64,000 nucleotides of DNA, from contig OZ243957.1 of the NCBI GenBank assembly GCA_965214585.1, positions 4,464,001 through 4,528,000 on the forward strand, written 5' to 3'. Below, one piece after another: positions 31,824 to 41,265 of this stretch (within the stretch, counting starts at the first letter, position 1; every line of letters starts with the position of its first letter). The notes under the pieces were generated by a model, which did not search any database, was not told where the DNA came from, and was given only the letters and a program-made list of their open reading frames with translations. The position numbers were made by a program, and so were the translations under genes. Source of the stretch: JAHCHG01 sp965214585. Lineage in GTDB: Bacteria > Acidobacteriota > Blastocatellia > Pyrinomonadales > Pyrinomonadaceae.

Positions 31824-33749
31824 CTACGAACTCCCAAACATACTTTCGCTCCAGCGTTTCTTTTCAAATGCGCTTTTTTTGAGCAGCATAAAAACCGGAA
31901 CAATTGCCAATATGAAAAACGCCAAACAAAAATTCACGCCGCGTGCTACATTTTGTTCGATTTTGACGTTTACGGGCAGAGGTCTTTTCCATTTTCCCCA
32001 AGTTCCCTGAATCCGCATCAAGTAAGTTCCGGCGGGTATCGCGGAAATTGCTGCATCCTCATTTGTGCCGCCTTCGCTCCAACTCTCGCCGTCCGTCATA
32101 CCGTAATAGTATTCAATATCAATCGGTATCGAATCCACCGCTTTATTGTCTTTAACAAGATCGAAATCAAGCTGCGCCCAAGAATTTTTCACCGTTGGCG
32201 AACTGACGGAAATCTGCACGTTTTGCCCGCCTTCTATCTTGAAAGGCTTTGTAAAAACGGTTTGCGTCGCATTTCTGTTCGGCAAAGGTTCGAGAATCAA
32301 TTCGCCCGAATAAACCGTTCTGCCGAGTCCCATAAACGGAATCGAAAAAATCGAGGCGACGATCAAAAGAAAAAGCGGCAAACAGCCCCAAGTGTAATAA
32401 AATGAACCTTTAAAAGGCTGATTCGGCGCGACGCTGCGCGGATTCGGCAGATTTGGAGCGTTAAAGGCTTTTTCGACCTGCTCTTTTTCCAGATAAGTTC
32501 CGAGCGACCAGTTTACTTCCCTTTTGGTTCTCTCCTGCGAAAGCATCAAAGGCGGCGCAACAAAATCAACGGCGCGGACGGTTTCGCCGACTTCAACGCG
32601 CCAGTAAAATTCGCCTTTGACATATTCGACGCGGGCAGGCGCGTCTTGGAAAATCTTGTAATTTTTCCCCGCGTAAGCCGCGCTCGGTTTACCAAATCCT
32701 TCTTTGAGTTCGACTTCGGCGACATTGACCGATTCGACGAAATTCCAATGATCGTCCGAATTTACAAGCCAGCGAAAACCGATTTGCGGATTGTAAAGCA
32801 GATATTCGTGCCAGAAATATGTGATTCCTTCGATTTTCACGCTGCGGAGAACCGCGCCGATGATTTTCATCTTCGCGCCGTCCGCGAAATTTTCAAAAGA
32901 ACCTTCCGCGCCAATCGGCAGAAGGAATTTCGGCGCATTTTTCGGCGGTTTGAGCGTTTTTAAATAATTTAGATTTCCCTGATTAACGTCGAGCAGAGAA
33001 TTGCAGTAAGGGCAAGTTACGCGCTCGGTTTTGTCGGGCGCGACAAGTTCCAACGCGCCCGCGCAATTCGGACAATTCATCGTTTGCGCCGCAACAGTTC
33101 TCGCTTCTCTCGCCGCGGATTTCGCCTTTTCCAAACCGATGTCTGCCAGCGTAACTTCTTGTCCCGCAAAAACATACGGCGGATTCATTCCGTAATCAAT
33201 CGTCGCAAACGCGCCGCCTTTGCCAGCCAAATCCGCGTAATCGCTTCGCTCGTTCGGAGTTAATTTATACGGAATTTCGCCGTCCGCTGCAACCGAAGTC
33301 GCCGTTCCCTTTTCCGCCACGACAAACGGTTTTTGATTCGGAATATTTACGGGCTGACCAATTTGCAAACTTTCAAACGGCGGAACTGAAATGCCTTCGG
33401 GCATCGGCTGATAAAATGTCAGATAAAATTTTCCCTGCGCTTCGGCGAGCCAGCCGACCCAGCCGTTTGAAAATGTCGCATACCATTCGTCCCAGAAACC
33501 GCCCGCTTCGTGTTTATTCTGTGCGCGTCCCGTCAATTCAAATTTATTCCCGTTAAAATCGCCTCTCAAACCCAATTTCAAAGGCGATTCCGACTGCATA
33601 ATCTCCGCAACTTTCCCCAAATCCTCAAGTTTGCGGTCAGTTCTGGCAACAGCCGAACGGCAAAACGGGCAAATTAAAACAATCGTCGAACCCGCCTTGA
33701 ATTCAATCGGCGCGGCGCACGACGGGCAGTTTGCTTTCAGAACGCTCAT
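31824..33749 (-). CDS. DUF4178 protein with two zinc ribbons and a membrane anchor
   Basis: 641 residues from the ATG of MSVLKANC; an earlier in-frame ATG lies in a repeat. Two CxxC...CxxC ribbons (CPSC/CPFC near 8-30; CPNC/CPYC near 225-250) each precede a DUF4178 beta domain (FWDEWYATFSNGWVGWLAEAQGKFYLTF; FWHEYLLYNPQIGFRWLVNSDDHWNFVE). A hydrophobic helix follows near 460-480, then an outside beta domain, and a second helix near the end. DUF4178, DUF350, aminopropyltransferase and SpeD genes are known to travel together. The last codons (SMFGSS) run into a GAGTTCGTAGAGTT word-repeat. Confidence 0.85.
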   Translation of the reverse strand: MSVLKANCPSCAAPIEFKAGSTIVLICPFCRSAVARTDRKLEDLGKVAEIMQSESPLKLGLRGDFNGNKFELTGRAQNKHEAGGFWDEWYATFSNGWVGWLAEAQGKFYLTFYQPMPEGISVPPFESLQIGQPVNIPNQKPFVVAEKGTATSVAADGEIPYKLTPNERSDYADLAGKGGAFATIDYGMNPPYVFAGQEVTLADIGLEKAKSAAREARTVAAQTMNCPNCAGALELVAPDKTERVTCPYCNSLLDVNQGNLNYLKTLKPPKNAPKFLLPIGAEGSFENFADGAKMKIIGAVLRSVKIEGITYFWHEYLLYNPQIGFRWLVNSDDHWNFVESVNVAEVELKEGFGKPSAAYAGKNYKIFQDAPARVEYVKGEFYWRVEVGETVRAVDFVAPPLMLSQERTKREVNWSLGTYLEKEQVEKAFNAPNLPNPRSVAPNQPFKGSFYYTWGCLPLFLLIVASIFSIPFMGLGRTVYSGELILEPLPNRNATQTVFTKPFKIEGGQNVQISVSSPTVKNSWAQLDFDLVKDNKAVDSIPIDIEYYYGMTDGESWSEGGTNEDAAISAIPAGTYLMRIQGTWGKWKRPLPVNVKIEQNVARGVNFCLAFFILAIVPVFMLLKKSAFEKKRWSESMFGSS

Positions 33750-33758
33750 AATAATTAT

Positions 33759-33964
33759 ACCGCCACCATCTTGGCGGCAGTCGTGGCGGCTTCCAGCCGC
33801 CATTTTCTTAACGTATCGCCACCATCTTGGTGGCTGTCGTGGTGGCTTCCAGCCGCCACTTTTTCCTTAATCATTCAAAACTTAAATATTAGCGAATACG
33901 TTTGAGCTACGCTCGATGCGTCGGCAAGATGCCAACGCGACAGCCGCCAAGATGGCGGCGATAC
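33759..33964. repeat. REP-like palindrome cluster next to the RAYT domain
   Basis: Two direct copies (33759-33812 and 33814-33865) read CCACCATCTTGG-GGC, GTCGTGG and GGCTTCCAGCCGCCA; an inverted one at 33930-33964 reads CAGCCGCCAAGATGGCGGCG. They carry the core CCATCTTGGCGGC that also ends family-2 elements. They lie just downstream of the transposase domain of the SpeD fusion, the place where REPs of an active RAYT are usually found. Confidence 0.85.
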
Positions 33965-33981
33965 GAACGCTGCGCTGATTT

Positions 33982-34995
33982 TTAAGCTGATTTATTTGAA
34001 GTTTTGTATTTTTCGTAACTCCAAATCCACTTCCAGTTTTTCAATCCTGCTTTAACGGGATTATCCAAAATATATTGAATTATGTTTTCAAACTCTTCCT
34101 GATCCCGCACCAAGCGGTCAAAATATTCACGCTGCCAAAATTCGCCGCTTTTTCCCAAAATCTTATTGATTTTATTAGCCGTAAAAGATTTCCAAGAATG
34201 TAGAATATCTTCCAATTCATTTTTCCGAATGGCGCGGAAAACGACGTGAACGTGATTCGGCATTATACACCAAGAAAAAAGTTGATAGCGTTGATTGTCA
34301 AAATGGCGAAGCGCGTCGGCAGCGATTTCGGCAATTTCGGGATTTCTCAGATGACATTCCCCAAATCCTTCATCTAAATAACCGTCAACTTTTTCGGAAA
34401 ACAACCAATCCACTTTACTTTTTTCCGTATCGGAAAGTTCTCTCTCCAACTTCTCCAAAATTTGCAAAGTTTGTTCGCGTTCAACTTCGATTTTTCGTAA
34501 AATCTTTTGCGGCAGAGAATCCGCAAGACGAAAAGTTACAAAATATATGCCGTTTTCTTTTTCCCAATGCGGCAGTATTCCGCGATCACGGATTTTTACA
34601 TCGCCGTAACCGACAAAATTTTTATTGTCCTTAACTGCTTGTTTTAATTGAATTTCTCCCCGCTCGATCTTTGTAACATTCACGCTTTCCGCGCCGAGCA
34701 TTTCGCGTAAGTTTTCCGCCCAACTCCATTCGGGACGCGCCCGACAGCAGTATAAATTGAATGTTGCGATGTGATGTTCAGGATAAGTGTGGCAGGCGAT
34801 GTGCGATTCGGTCAGCATTACGAGTCCCGTAACGCCGCCTTCGCCGCCGAATTTGTGCCACGCGCCTTCGCCGATAATTTTTAAATCCAAATCGGAAATC
34901 AGACGTGCGAATATCTCCCGCAAAGTTTCAAGTTCGCGCAAAGACTCGGTATTACAACCCGCCGCTTCGATTAACCATTCCGTTCCGACTATCAT
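33982..34995 (-). CDS. S-adenosylmethionine decarboxylase fused to a REP-associated tyrosine transposase
   Basis: 337 residues in one open frame. Residues 1-~115 are a prokaryotic SpeD: TEWLIEAAGC, self-cleavage site TESH (Ser64, the future pyruvoyl), CHTYPEHH (His69) and YCCR (Cys83/84). Residues ~139-337 are a RAYT/Y1 transposase: LPHWEKENGIYFVTFRLADSLP region, the HUH motif PNHVHVVF (His248, His250) and Tyr308 in YILDNPVKAGL. SpeD provides decarboxylated SAM for aminopropyl transfer, which suits the genes downstream. The join at ~115-138 has no stop, so the transposase lacks its own start. It may be a recent RAYT insertion or a stable fusion; SpeD self-cleavage after Glu63 would leave RAYT on the alpha chain. 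Confidence 0.88.
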   Translation of the reverse strand: MIVGTEWLIEAAGCNTESLRELETLREIFARLISDLDLKIIGEGAWHKFGGEGGVTGLVMLTESHIACHTYPEHHIATFNLYCCRARPEWSWAENLREMLGAESVNVTKIERGEIQLKQAVKDNKNFVGYGDVKIRDRGILPHWEKENGIYFVTFRLADSLPQKILRKIEVEREQTLQILEKLERELSDTEKSKVDWLFSEKVDGYLDEGFGECHLRNPEIAEIAADALRHFDNQRYQLFSWCIMPNHVHVVFRAIRKNELEDILHSWKSFTANKINKILGKSGEFWQREYFDRLVRDQEEFENIIQYILDNPVKAGLKNWKWIWSYEKYKTSNKSA

Positions 34996-35111
34996 TTCGT
35001 TTATAAATCTGCAATTATTAGTGTTTACGAGATTTGCACCGCAAAAGTTTGACGATTTTTTTTGTAAACTTTGCCAAAGAAATTTCGTTATAATACTTCG
35101 GGTGAAAGAAT

Positions 35112-36077
35112 TTGTTACACAAAACTATATCTAAAAATTTTATATTTGTCATTTCTTTGCTTTTTGTAATTTTAATCGCAAACGGCTGTTTTTCCGTTTC
35201 TTCAAACGAAAATAAAAGAGTAAATAAACCGGACGACAAATTTTCAGATGTTTACGCCAAACCCGAAATTCTCGGCACGATAAAATCCGACGAAATCACC
35301 GAAAGCAGCGGACTTGCGGCTTCGCGCTGCAATAAAAATGTTTTCTGGACGCACAATGATTCGGGCGACGGCGCATATATTTTCGCGCTCGACGAAACGG
35401 GCGAAAAACTCGGAACTTGGAAAGTTGCGAGCGCAAAAAACAACGATTGGGAAGACATCGCCGCTTATAAAAACGAAAAAGGCGAATGTTTTCTACTCGT
35501 CGGCGACATCGGAAACAATCTCAGAAAACGCAGCGAACTTACCGTTTATAAAGTAAAAGAACCGAAAGTTTCGACGGCGGATAAAAGTTCGGGCAAAGAA
35601 AATCCGCAAATGACCGAATCCGCCGAACAAATTAAATTTTCGTATTCCGACATTCGCCACGACGCGGAAACTTTGATGATAAATCCAAAATCGGGCGACA
35701 TTTATATTCTCACAAAACGGCTCAACGGCGCGTCCGGCGTTTACAAAATTCCGGCTGACTGCGATAAAACAAAGACGAATGAACTTGAAAAAATCGCCGA
35801 TTTTACAGTTCCCGCCGTTCCGAACGGTTTTTTAACCGGCGGCGACGTTTCGCCCGACGGCAAACGCGTAATAATTACCGATTATTTCAACGCCTACGAA
35901 ATCATTCTGCCCGAAAATGAGAAAAATTTCGATAAAATCTGGAAACAAAAACCTGCAATAATCGAACTCGGTGCGCGTTCGCAAGGCGAAGCGGTCTGCT
36001 ATTCCGCCGACGGAAACGCAATTTTTGCAACAAGCGAAAAGAAAAACTCGCCGTTTATAAAAGTCGGCAAAAAATAA
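35112..36077 (+). CDS. Lipoprotein with beta-propeller-like repeats
   Basis: 321 residues starting at TTG; the leader that follows (HKTISKNFIFVISLLFVILIANGC) is a good lipoprotein signal with Cys near 26. A TATAAT -10 element lies at 35089-35094. The mature part has the pattern EITESSGLAASR, WTHNDSGDG, WEDIAAY, VGDIGNN, RHDAETLMINPKSGDIYILTKR, which resembles blade repeats of esterase/phytase-like propellers found in many environmental bacteria. The substrate is unknown. The gene ends 50 bp before the kinase gene on the same strand. Confidence 0.75.
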   Translation: MLHKTISKNFIFVISLLFVILIANGCFSVSSNENKRVNKPDDKFSDVYAKPEILGTIKSDEITESSGLAASRCNKNVFWTHNDSGDGAYIFALDETGEKLGTWKVASAKNNDWEDIAAYKNEKGECFLLVGDIGNNLRKRSELTVYKVKEPKVSTADKSSGKENPQMTESAEQIKFSYSDIRHDAETLMINPKSGDIYILTKRLNGASGVYKIPADCDKTKTNELEKIADFTVPAVPNGFLTGGDVSPDGKRVIITDYFNAYEIILPENEKNFDKIWKQKPAIIELGARSQGEAVCYSADGNAIFATSEKKNSPFIKVGKK

Positions 36078-36088
36078 CGGTAAAACTG

Positions 36089-36118
36089 TTGTAATTATTG
36101 TGTCATCGGCGTTATATT
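36089..36118 (+). promoter_or_regulatory. Promoter of the Ser/Thr kinase gene
   Basis: TTGTAA (36089-36094), an 18-bp spacer and TATATT (36113-36118). The predicted start is within 3 bp of the ATG at 36128, so the message would be leaderless or nearly so. Confidence 0.5.
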
Positions 36119-36127
36119 TAAGAATTT

Positions 36128-38785
36128 ATGCAGCCTGCACGTTGGCAGAAAATAAAATTAATTTTCAATCAGGCGTTGGAAATGCCGATTCTTGAGAGAA
36201 ACGATTTTGTCGCGGATTTGTGCGACGACGCGGAAATGCGCTTTGAAATCGAAAAAATGCTCGCGTTTGCCGACGATGAAACGGACGCTTTGGAAAGCAA
36301 TGCCTTCGAGATTTTTACGAATGAAGCGAAAATTCCCGAAAAGATCGGCAAATATAAAATCGTCCGCGAAATCGGGCGCGGCGGAATGGGCGCGGTTTAC
36401 GAAGCCGTTTACGAAACGGAAAATTTCACTCAGCGCGTCGCTCTCAAGGTTATCAAACGCGGAATGGACACGGACGCGATTCTCTCGCGTTTTCGGCACG
36501 AACAACAGATTCTAGCGTCTTTGGAACACCCGAACATCGCACGTTTTCTCGACGGCGGAATGACCGAAAACGATCTGCCTTTTTACGCGATGGAATTTGT
36601 CGAAGGCGAATTTATTGACGATTTCTGCCGCAGAGAAAATTGCAGTTTCAGAGATAAACTCGAACTTTTCCGCAAAGTCTGCGCCGCTGTCGGATATGCT
36701 CATCAAAATCTCGTAATTCACCGCGATTTGAAGCCGAAAAATATTTTAGTGAACGAAGGCGGCGAACCGAAACTGCTCGATTTCGGAATCGGCAAAATTT
36801 TATCGCTTGACGCGGGCGACGAAATCGGAACGGCAACCGAACTCGGAATGATGACTCCGGCTTACGCTTCGCCGGAGCAGATTCGCGGCGCAAGAATCGG
36901 CACGGCAAGCGACATTTACGCGCTCGGAGTAATTTTATTTGAACTTTTAACCGGCGAAAAACCTTATAAATTGAACGCCGAAAATCAGATCGAACTTCAA
37001 AAAGCGATTTTGCAAACCGAACCGACGAAGCCTTCGAGGATTCAAAATGCCAAACTGAAAATTCAAAATTCGGAAAAAATTGACAAGGATATTGACAATA
37101 TAATTCTCAAAACGCTTCGCAAAAATCCGAACAGACGCTATTCTTCCGTGCAGGAATTTTCCGAAGACATCCGCCGTCATTTAAGCGGTTTGCCGGTTTA
37201 CGCAAGACCTTTGACAGTTAAATATCGCGCGTCGAAATTTTATCAACGCAACAAAATCCCCGTTTTTGCGGGCTTGCTGATTTTCGTCAGTCTAATTTCG
37301 GGAATAACAATTGCGATCTGGCAGGCGCACGAAGCGCGTCTGGCGGAAATGCGGGCGAAAAATCAATTCAATCAAGTGCGCCAATTGGCAAATAATGTCG
37401 TTTTCAAATATCACGATCAAATCGCCGATTTGCAAGGCTCGGCGGCGACGCGCAAAAATATCGTCGCCGATGCTTTGAATTATCTCGATAAACTGGCGAA
37501 TGATTCGGAAGACAATCCCGAATTGCAAACGGAATTAGCCCGCGCTTATTTAAAAATGGGCGACGTTCAGGGCAAACCTTTTGCGCCGAATCTGGGCGAA
37601 ACGGACGCGGCTCTGGAAAGTTATAAAAAGGCTTTTGCGATCAGCCGAAATCTGCTCGAAAAGAACGGCGAAAATGTTAAAATTTTAATGCTTTCGGCGG
37701 ATTCGAGCAGAAAAATCGGTTCTATTTTAACGCGCAAACTAAAATTTGACGAAGCGGAAAAGTTTTTAAATAACGCCTTACGCACGGCGCAGACGCTCGC
37801 CGAAAAAAACCCTTCAAACGTCGGGATTCAAACTCTAATTTCCGACATTTATATGACTCTCGGAGATTTTTTCTCCAGAAAAAGCGATAAGAAAAAAGCC
37901 ATCGAAAATTTTCGCAATTCGCTTGCGATCAAACAAAAAACTCTGGCAACAAATTCGGCAAATGCGGAACTTCGCCGCGAAATTGCCGTAAATTATCAAA
38001 GAATCGGAAATGATCTGTATTCGACAGTCAGGATAGAAAATGAAGGATGCGAAAAAACCCCGGATGTCTGCCGTGAAGCTCAAAATGCTCACCGGCGGGC
38101 GACGGAAATTTTGCAGAAACTAAAGGCGGAAAATCCTTCAAACTTTCGTTACAAACGCGATTATTACGACCAGATTTTGATGAAAGCACCTTTGGAAATA
38201 CGACTCGGCGATAAAGAATTTGTTCTCGAACAAAGCCGAAATGCGGCGGGCGAACTGGAAAATCTGGCAGAAACCGATGCCGGAAACGTCGAACTTCGCC
38301 TCGATGTCGGCTACGCTTTTTACAATCTCGCAATAACTTACATATCGCTGAAAGATCACGCTCAGGCGTGCGTTTACTGGAAAAAATCCGGTCAGAACTT
38401 AAAAAAATATCTTGAACAAAATCCGAATAACACAGACGCGCGGGCAGATTATTATACTTCCGTAAACCGCCGCGCCGAAAGCGAAAGAATACAGGAAAAT
38501 TTTCAGAAAAGCGCACAATTAAGTTTACAAAATCTGGCTGAAAGAAAAGCAAGCGATCTGCCGATTTCAAAACTCGATTATTTCACCCAATACGCGAGAA
38601 TTGCCGGCGATTATTTAAGTCTTGCCAAGCAAACCGCCGACAAATCGCAAAAGGCAAAACATTTTCAAAACGCGAAAATATACTTTCTCAAAGCAAAAGA
38701 AAATTTTCCAACCGGACAATATAATTCGGAAAACAGTATTTTTAGACTTTTCAGAGAAGTTGAAGAAAGTATTGAGGTTTATTGA
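36128..38785 (+). CDS. Membrane Ser/Thr protein kinase with TPR-type C-terminal domain
   Basis: 885 residues. An N-terminal helical region (1-70) precedes a Hanks-type kinase domain (75-350) with IGRGGMGAVYEA, the VALKVIKRG lysine, HRDLKPKNILV, DFGIGK and SPEQIRG. A membrane helix lies at ~378-398 (VFAGLLIFVSLISGITIAIW), then TPR-like helices to the end, outside the cytoplasm. This is a common acidobacterial signalling design. The segment IQNAKLKIQNSEK near residues 305-318 is coded by an ATTCAAAAT word-repeat and replaces the usual short loop before DIDNIILKTLRKNP. Confidence 0.93.
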   Translation: MQPARWQKIKLIFNQALEMPILERNDFVADLCDDAEMRFEIEKMLAFADDETDALESNAFEIFTNEAKIPEKIGKYKIVREIGRGGMGAVYEAVYETENFTQRVALKVIKRGMDTDAILSRFRHEQQILASLEHPNIARFLDGGMTENDLPFYAMEFVEGEFIDDFCRRENCSFRDKLELFRKVCAAVGYAHQNLVIHRDLKPKNILVNEGGEPKLLDFGIGKILSLDAGDEIGTATELGMMTPAYASPEQIRGARIGTASDIYALGVILFELLTGEKPYKLNAENQIELQKAILQTEPTKPSRIQNAKLKIQNSEKIDKDIDNIILKTLRKNPNRRYSSVQEFSEDIRRHLSGLPVYARPLTVKYRASKFYQRNKIPVFAGLLIFVSLISGITIAIWQAHEARLAEMRAKNQFNQVRQLANNVVFKYHDQIADLQGSAATRKNIVADALNYLDKLANDSEDNPELQTELARAYLKMGDVQGKPFAPNLGETDAALESYKKAFAISRNLLEKNGENVKILMLSADSSRKIGSILTRKLKFDEAEKFLNNALRTAQTLAEKNPSNVGIQTLISDIYMTLGDFFSRKSDKKKAIENFRNSLAIKQKTLATNSANAELRREIAVNYQRIGNDLYSTVRIENEGCEKTPDVCREAQNAHRRATEILQKLKAENPSNFRYKRDYYDQILMKAPLEIRLGDKEFVLEQSRNAAGELENLAETDAGNVELRLDVGYAFYNLAITYISLKDHAQACVYWKKSGQNLKKYLEQNPNNTDARADYYTSVNRRAESERIQENFQKSAQLSLQNLAERKASDLPISKLDYFTQYARIAGDYLSLAKQTADKSQKAKHFQNAKIYFLKAKENFPTGQYNSENSIFRLFREVEESIEVY

Positions 38786-38953
38786 GTTTTTTGATTTCAA
38801 TTATAATACCGGCAAAATATTTGAGAAGTTAGAATCCTCTAGATAATCAAAGGACAATTCTCACTTTTCAACTATATTTTACGGTTCATTTTGCAAATTG
38901 CTATTTTGATTATTTATATGCAAATGCTTATATTGATTTACAAAAAAGAAACT

Positions 38954-39048
38954 CAAAATATATTTGATAACTGATAATTGACAGATGATAATTTTTAACT
39001 CTAAGCCGCTTAACGCTTGGTTTATCTATCAATTATCAAATACATTTT
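38954..39048. repeat. AT-rich inverted element, AAAATATATTTGATA type
   Basis: The gap 38786-39122 holds AAAATATATTTGATAACTG...ATCAATTATCAAATACATTT, an imperfect inverted repeat. A related element is at 47532-47630. No gene is seen in the gap. Confidence 0.6.
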
Positions 39049-39078
39049 AGAGTAAAAATATTTAATAAAATTTTCCCG

Positions 39079-39115
39079 ATAAGCCTTAAATTTTTTGCTG
39101 ACCGGCTTATTTTTT
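39079..39115 (+). terminator. Weak terminator-like hairpin
   Basis: ATAAGCC (39079-39085) pairs with GGCTTAT (39104-39110) across an 18-base loop, followed by six T on the + strand. It lies between convergent genes, 300 bp after the kinase. Confidence 0.4.
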
Positions 39116-39122
39116 CTGTCTA

Positions 39123-39731
39123 TTATTGTTTAGACAAAACCCAAGTTGTCATACAACGCAGATTCTGCACATTTGTCGTTTTGATCGGTTCGAGCAAAAC
39201 CGCGTCCAAATTTTCCGTCGTCTTTATCAAAAATTCTTCGTCAACCAAAAAACGCTCCGAGCCGTCGGGCAGATCGTATCTGCCGTTTTCGGTTAAAACA
39301 ATCTTGTCTTCAATACCGATTGACGAAGCGAGGCGGACGAATAAATTGCCGTTCGGTTTCAAAACCCGCCACATTTCCTTTAGCATTGCATTAAATTGCG
39401 CCGCGTTTTCGGCAAAATGCAAAACGGCGTTGCTGATTATCCAATCGAATTTTTCGTCGGGAAAAGGCATTTTCTCAATTCGGGAAGTTTGAAAGTTTTC
39501 GTCAGGCAGATTTGTTTCGAGAACTTTGGAAATACGTTTTATCTGCCCGACGGCTTCCGCGCTTTGGTCAACGGCGAAGACTTTATAATTTTCGCGCATA
39601 AAATAGAGGATATTGCGCCCGCCGCCGCATCCGGCATCGAGAATTTTCATTTCGGGCGAGAATCTGCCTTTTTGGATTTGATCGAACAAGTATATGTCTA
39701 TATTGCCGAAAATTTCAGCGATATTTTTCAT
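39123..39731 (-). CDS. SAM-dependent methyltransferase
   Basis: 202 residues from the ATG at 39731; in-frame upstream codons belong to a family-2 repeat. The class I SAM site is ILDAGCGGGRNILYF (about 32-46), with the acidic strand end VFAVDQSAEAV and a later DWIISNAVLHFAEN. A Methyltransf_11-type fold. The substrate is not evident. It stands alone between repeats. Confidence 0.85.
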   Translation of the reverse strand: MKNIAEIFGNIDIYLFDQIQKGRFSPEMKILDAGCGGGRNILYFMRENYKVFAVDQSAEAVGQIKRISKVLETNLPDENFQTSRIEKMPFPDEKFDWIISNAVLHFAENAAQFNAMLKEMWRVLKPNGNLFVRLASSIGIEDKIVLTENGRYDLPDGSERFLVDEEFLIKTTENLDAVLLEPIKTTNVQNLRCMTTWVLSKQ

Positions 39732-39787
39732 AGATTTTCTGCAAAAAATAAAGTAATGCGAATCAAGAGTAGAAATGTTTAATCCTT

Positions 39788-39930
39788 GGAACGCCGTCCA
39801 TCTTGGCGGCAGCAAACGCGCCAGCGTTTGAGCAAAGCTGAATCGGCTCGAACGAGAATTTCAGCTTTAAAGTTTTGTAAATTAGTTTTCGCGCTCACGC
39901 GCTCATTGCCGCCAAGATGGACGGCGTTCC
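39788..39930. repeat. Palindromic element, family 2, copy 2
   Basis: Same 24-bp perfect terminal inverted repeat (GGAACGCCGTCCATCTTGGC and onward) as at 19297, with an internal AAACGCGCCAGCGTTT palindrome. Confidence 0.9.
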
Positions 39931-39963
39931 GTTTCTACCCTTGATTCACATAAAGTAGTCGAA

Positions 39964-40953
39964 TTATGTTTGCGATATTTTTTCTTGTGGTTTGAAATTC
40001 GCTTCGTTTCCGTTTCGCGCGTCTTCGATGCGGATCGGCGGAAGACCGACAATATCGTAAGTTGCCGATGCAATGCCGATTTTTTCCGCGTCCAGACCGA
40101 TGAGCAGATCGCGGCTGATCGCGTCTTTTACGTCGCGGACTTTGTGTTCGCTGACGATGAAACGGACGGTCAATTCCAGCCAGTTATCGGTGATTCGATA
40201 GAAAACGCGCGGCTTGAAATCGTCAACATTGACGAAATAATCATCTTCCAGTTTTTTAACCGCGTCTGCGCTCAGTTCGCTGATTTTTAAAACGTGCCTG
40301 TTTGTGGCGGAAAGCATAATCTCCTCGGTTCTTGCGCGGTCATCTTCGTAAGTTATCGGAATCACGATCTCTTCCCAGATGAACGGAAAATCTCTCGTGT
40401 AGTTGAAGATCGGCTCGTCAAAAATCGTGCTGTTGGCGACGGTTACAATTCGCCCGGTAAATTGTCGGCTTTTTACCCAGACCGGAGGATCGGCTTCCTG
40501 AACGGCGGGCGGTTGTCCCATTTCCATAATCGTCGTTTGGATAAATCCCAAACCGATCACATCGCCGCGCACGCCGCCCATCGAAATTCTATCGCCGATG
40601 GTGAAATTTCTGCCGCGCAGAATGACGAAATAACCGGCAATCGAAGTTACGACTTTTTGCAGAGCAAAGGCGAGTCCGGCGGTCACTAATCCGACGGCGG
40701 TTGTCAGGCGCGTCGGATCGTCAAACCAAATAGACATCACCGTAATAATCAGGAAAATCGCCGTAAATAAACTGATTCCCTGCTTTGTCCAAAATTTCGC
40801 CCGTTCGCTTTCTTCGCTGCTGAAAATTGCGTTTGCCAGTTTTCGCAAAAGGTAGCCGATCAGCAATATGAAAAGAATCGCCAAAATTGTGAGCAGAAGT
40901 TTCTGTCCGTTTTCAGCATTTGCTCCGATAAATTTGATTCCGAAAATTTCCAT
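39964..40953 (-). CDS. Small-conductance mechanosensitive channel (MscS family)
   Basis: 329 residues from the ATG of MEIFGIKF; the open frame upstream runs through a REP element and is rejected. Three membrane helices (about 18-40, 62-82, 92-120) end in the pore-lining TM3 pattern GLVTAGLAFALQKVVTSIAGYFVI, followed by the beta domain (FTIGDRISMGGVRGDVIGLGF) and the cytoplasmic alpha/beta domain. The channel opens on membrane tension during hypo-osmotic shock. Confidence 0.92.
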   Translation of the reverse strand: MEIFGIKFIGANAENGQKLLLTILAILFILLIGYLLRKLANAIFSSEESERAKFWTKQGISLFTAIFLIITVMSIWFDDPTRLTTAVGLVTAGLAFALQKVVTSIAGYFVILRGRNFTIGDRISMGGVRGDVIGLGFIQTTIMEMGQPPAVQEADPPVWVKSRQFTGRIVTVANSTIFDEPIFNYTRDFPFIWEEIVIPITYEDDRARTEEIMLSATNRHVLKISELSADAVKKLEDDYFVNVDDFKPRVFYRITDNWLELTVRFIVSEHKVRDVKDAISRDLLIGLDAEKIGIASATYDIVGLPPIRIEDARNGNEANFKPQEKISQT

Positions 40954-41006
40954 AAAAAATATCTTTGGATTGTTCTCTAAGAAGTTGTTTGGAAATTCAA
41001 AAAAAA

Positions 41007-41143
41007 CGTAACGCCGGCATCTTGCCGGCTGTCTTGGCGGCATCTTGCCGCCAATTCGAGCGTTATTTACTCAAACATTCGGGAAAAACAGATAAATTTG
41101 GCGGCTGGAAGCCGCCAAGACAGCCGGCTGGAAGCCTGCGATA
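41007..41143. repeat. REP-type doublet
   Basis: Forward units CGCCGGCATCTTGCCGGC and GGCGGCATCTTGCCGCC are mirrored at the far end by GGCGGCTGGAAGCCGCC and GCCGGCTGGAAGC, with ~45 bp between them. The same words occur at 33759 and 61999. Confidence 0.8.
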
Positions 41144-41265
41144 CAATTACCAGACAGCTTCTAAGGGACACCCGTTTCTAAAATAATAATTTTCGCACAA
41201 CAGATATTTTTAATCTATTTGCTGTTGGCGGAAAATTCTCAAATCTGTAAAGTAAAACTGAACTT

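Noticed and set aside
33982..34995. Two separate genes joined by a sequencing error
   Set aside because: There is one uninterrupted frame through the join and both parts keep their motifs; an error cannot be fully excluded but is not indicated.
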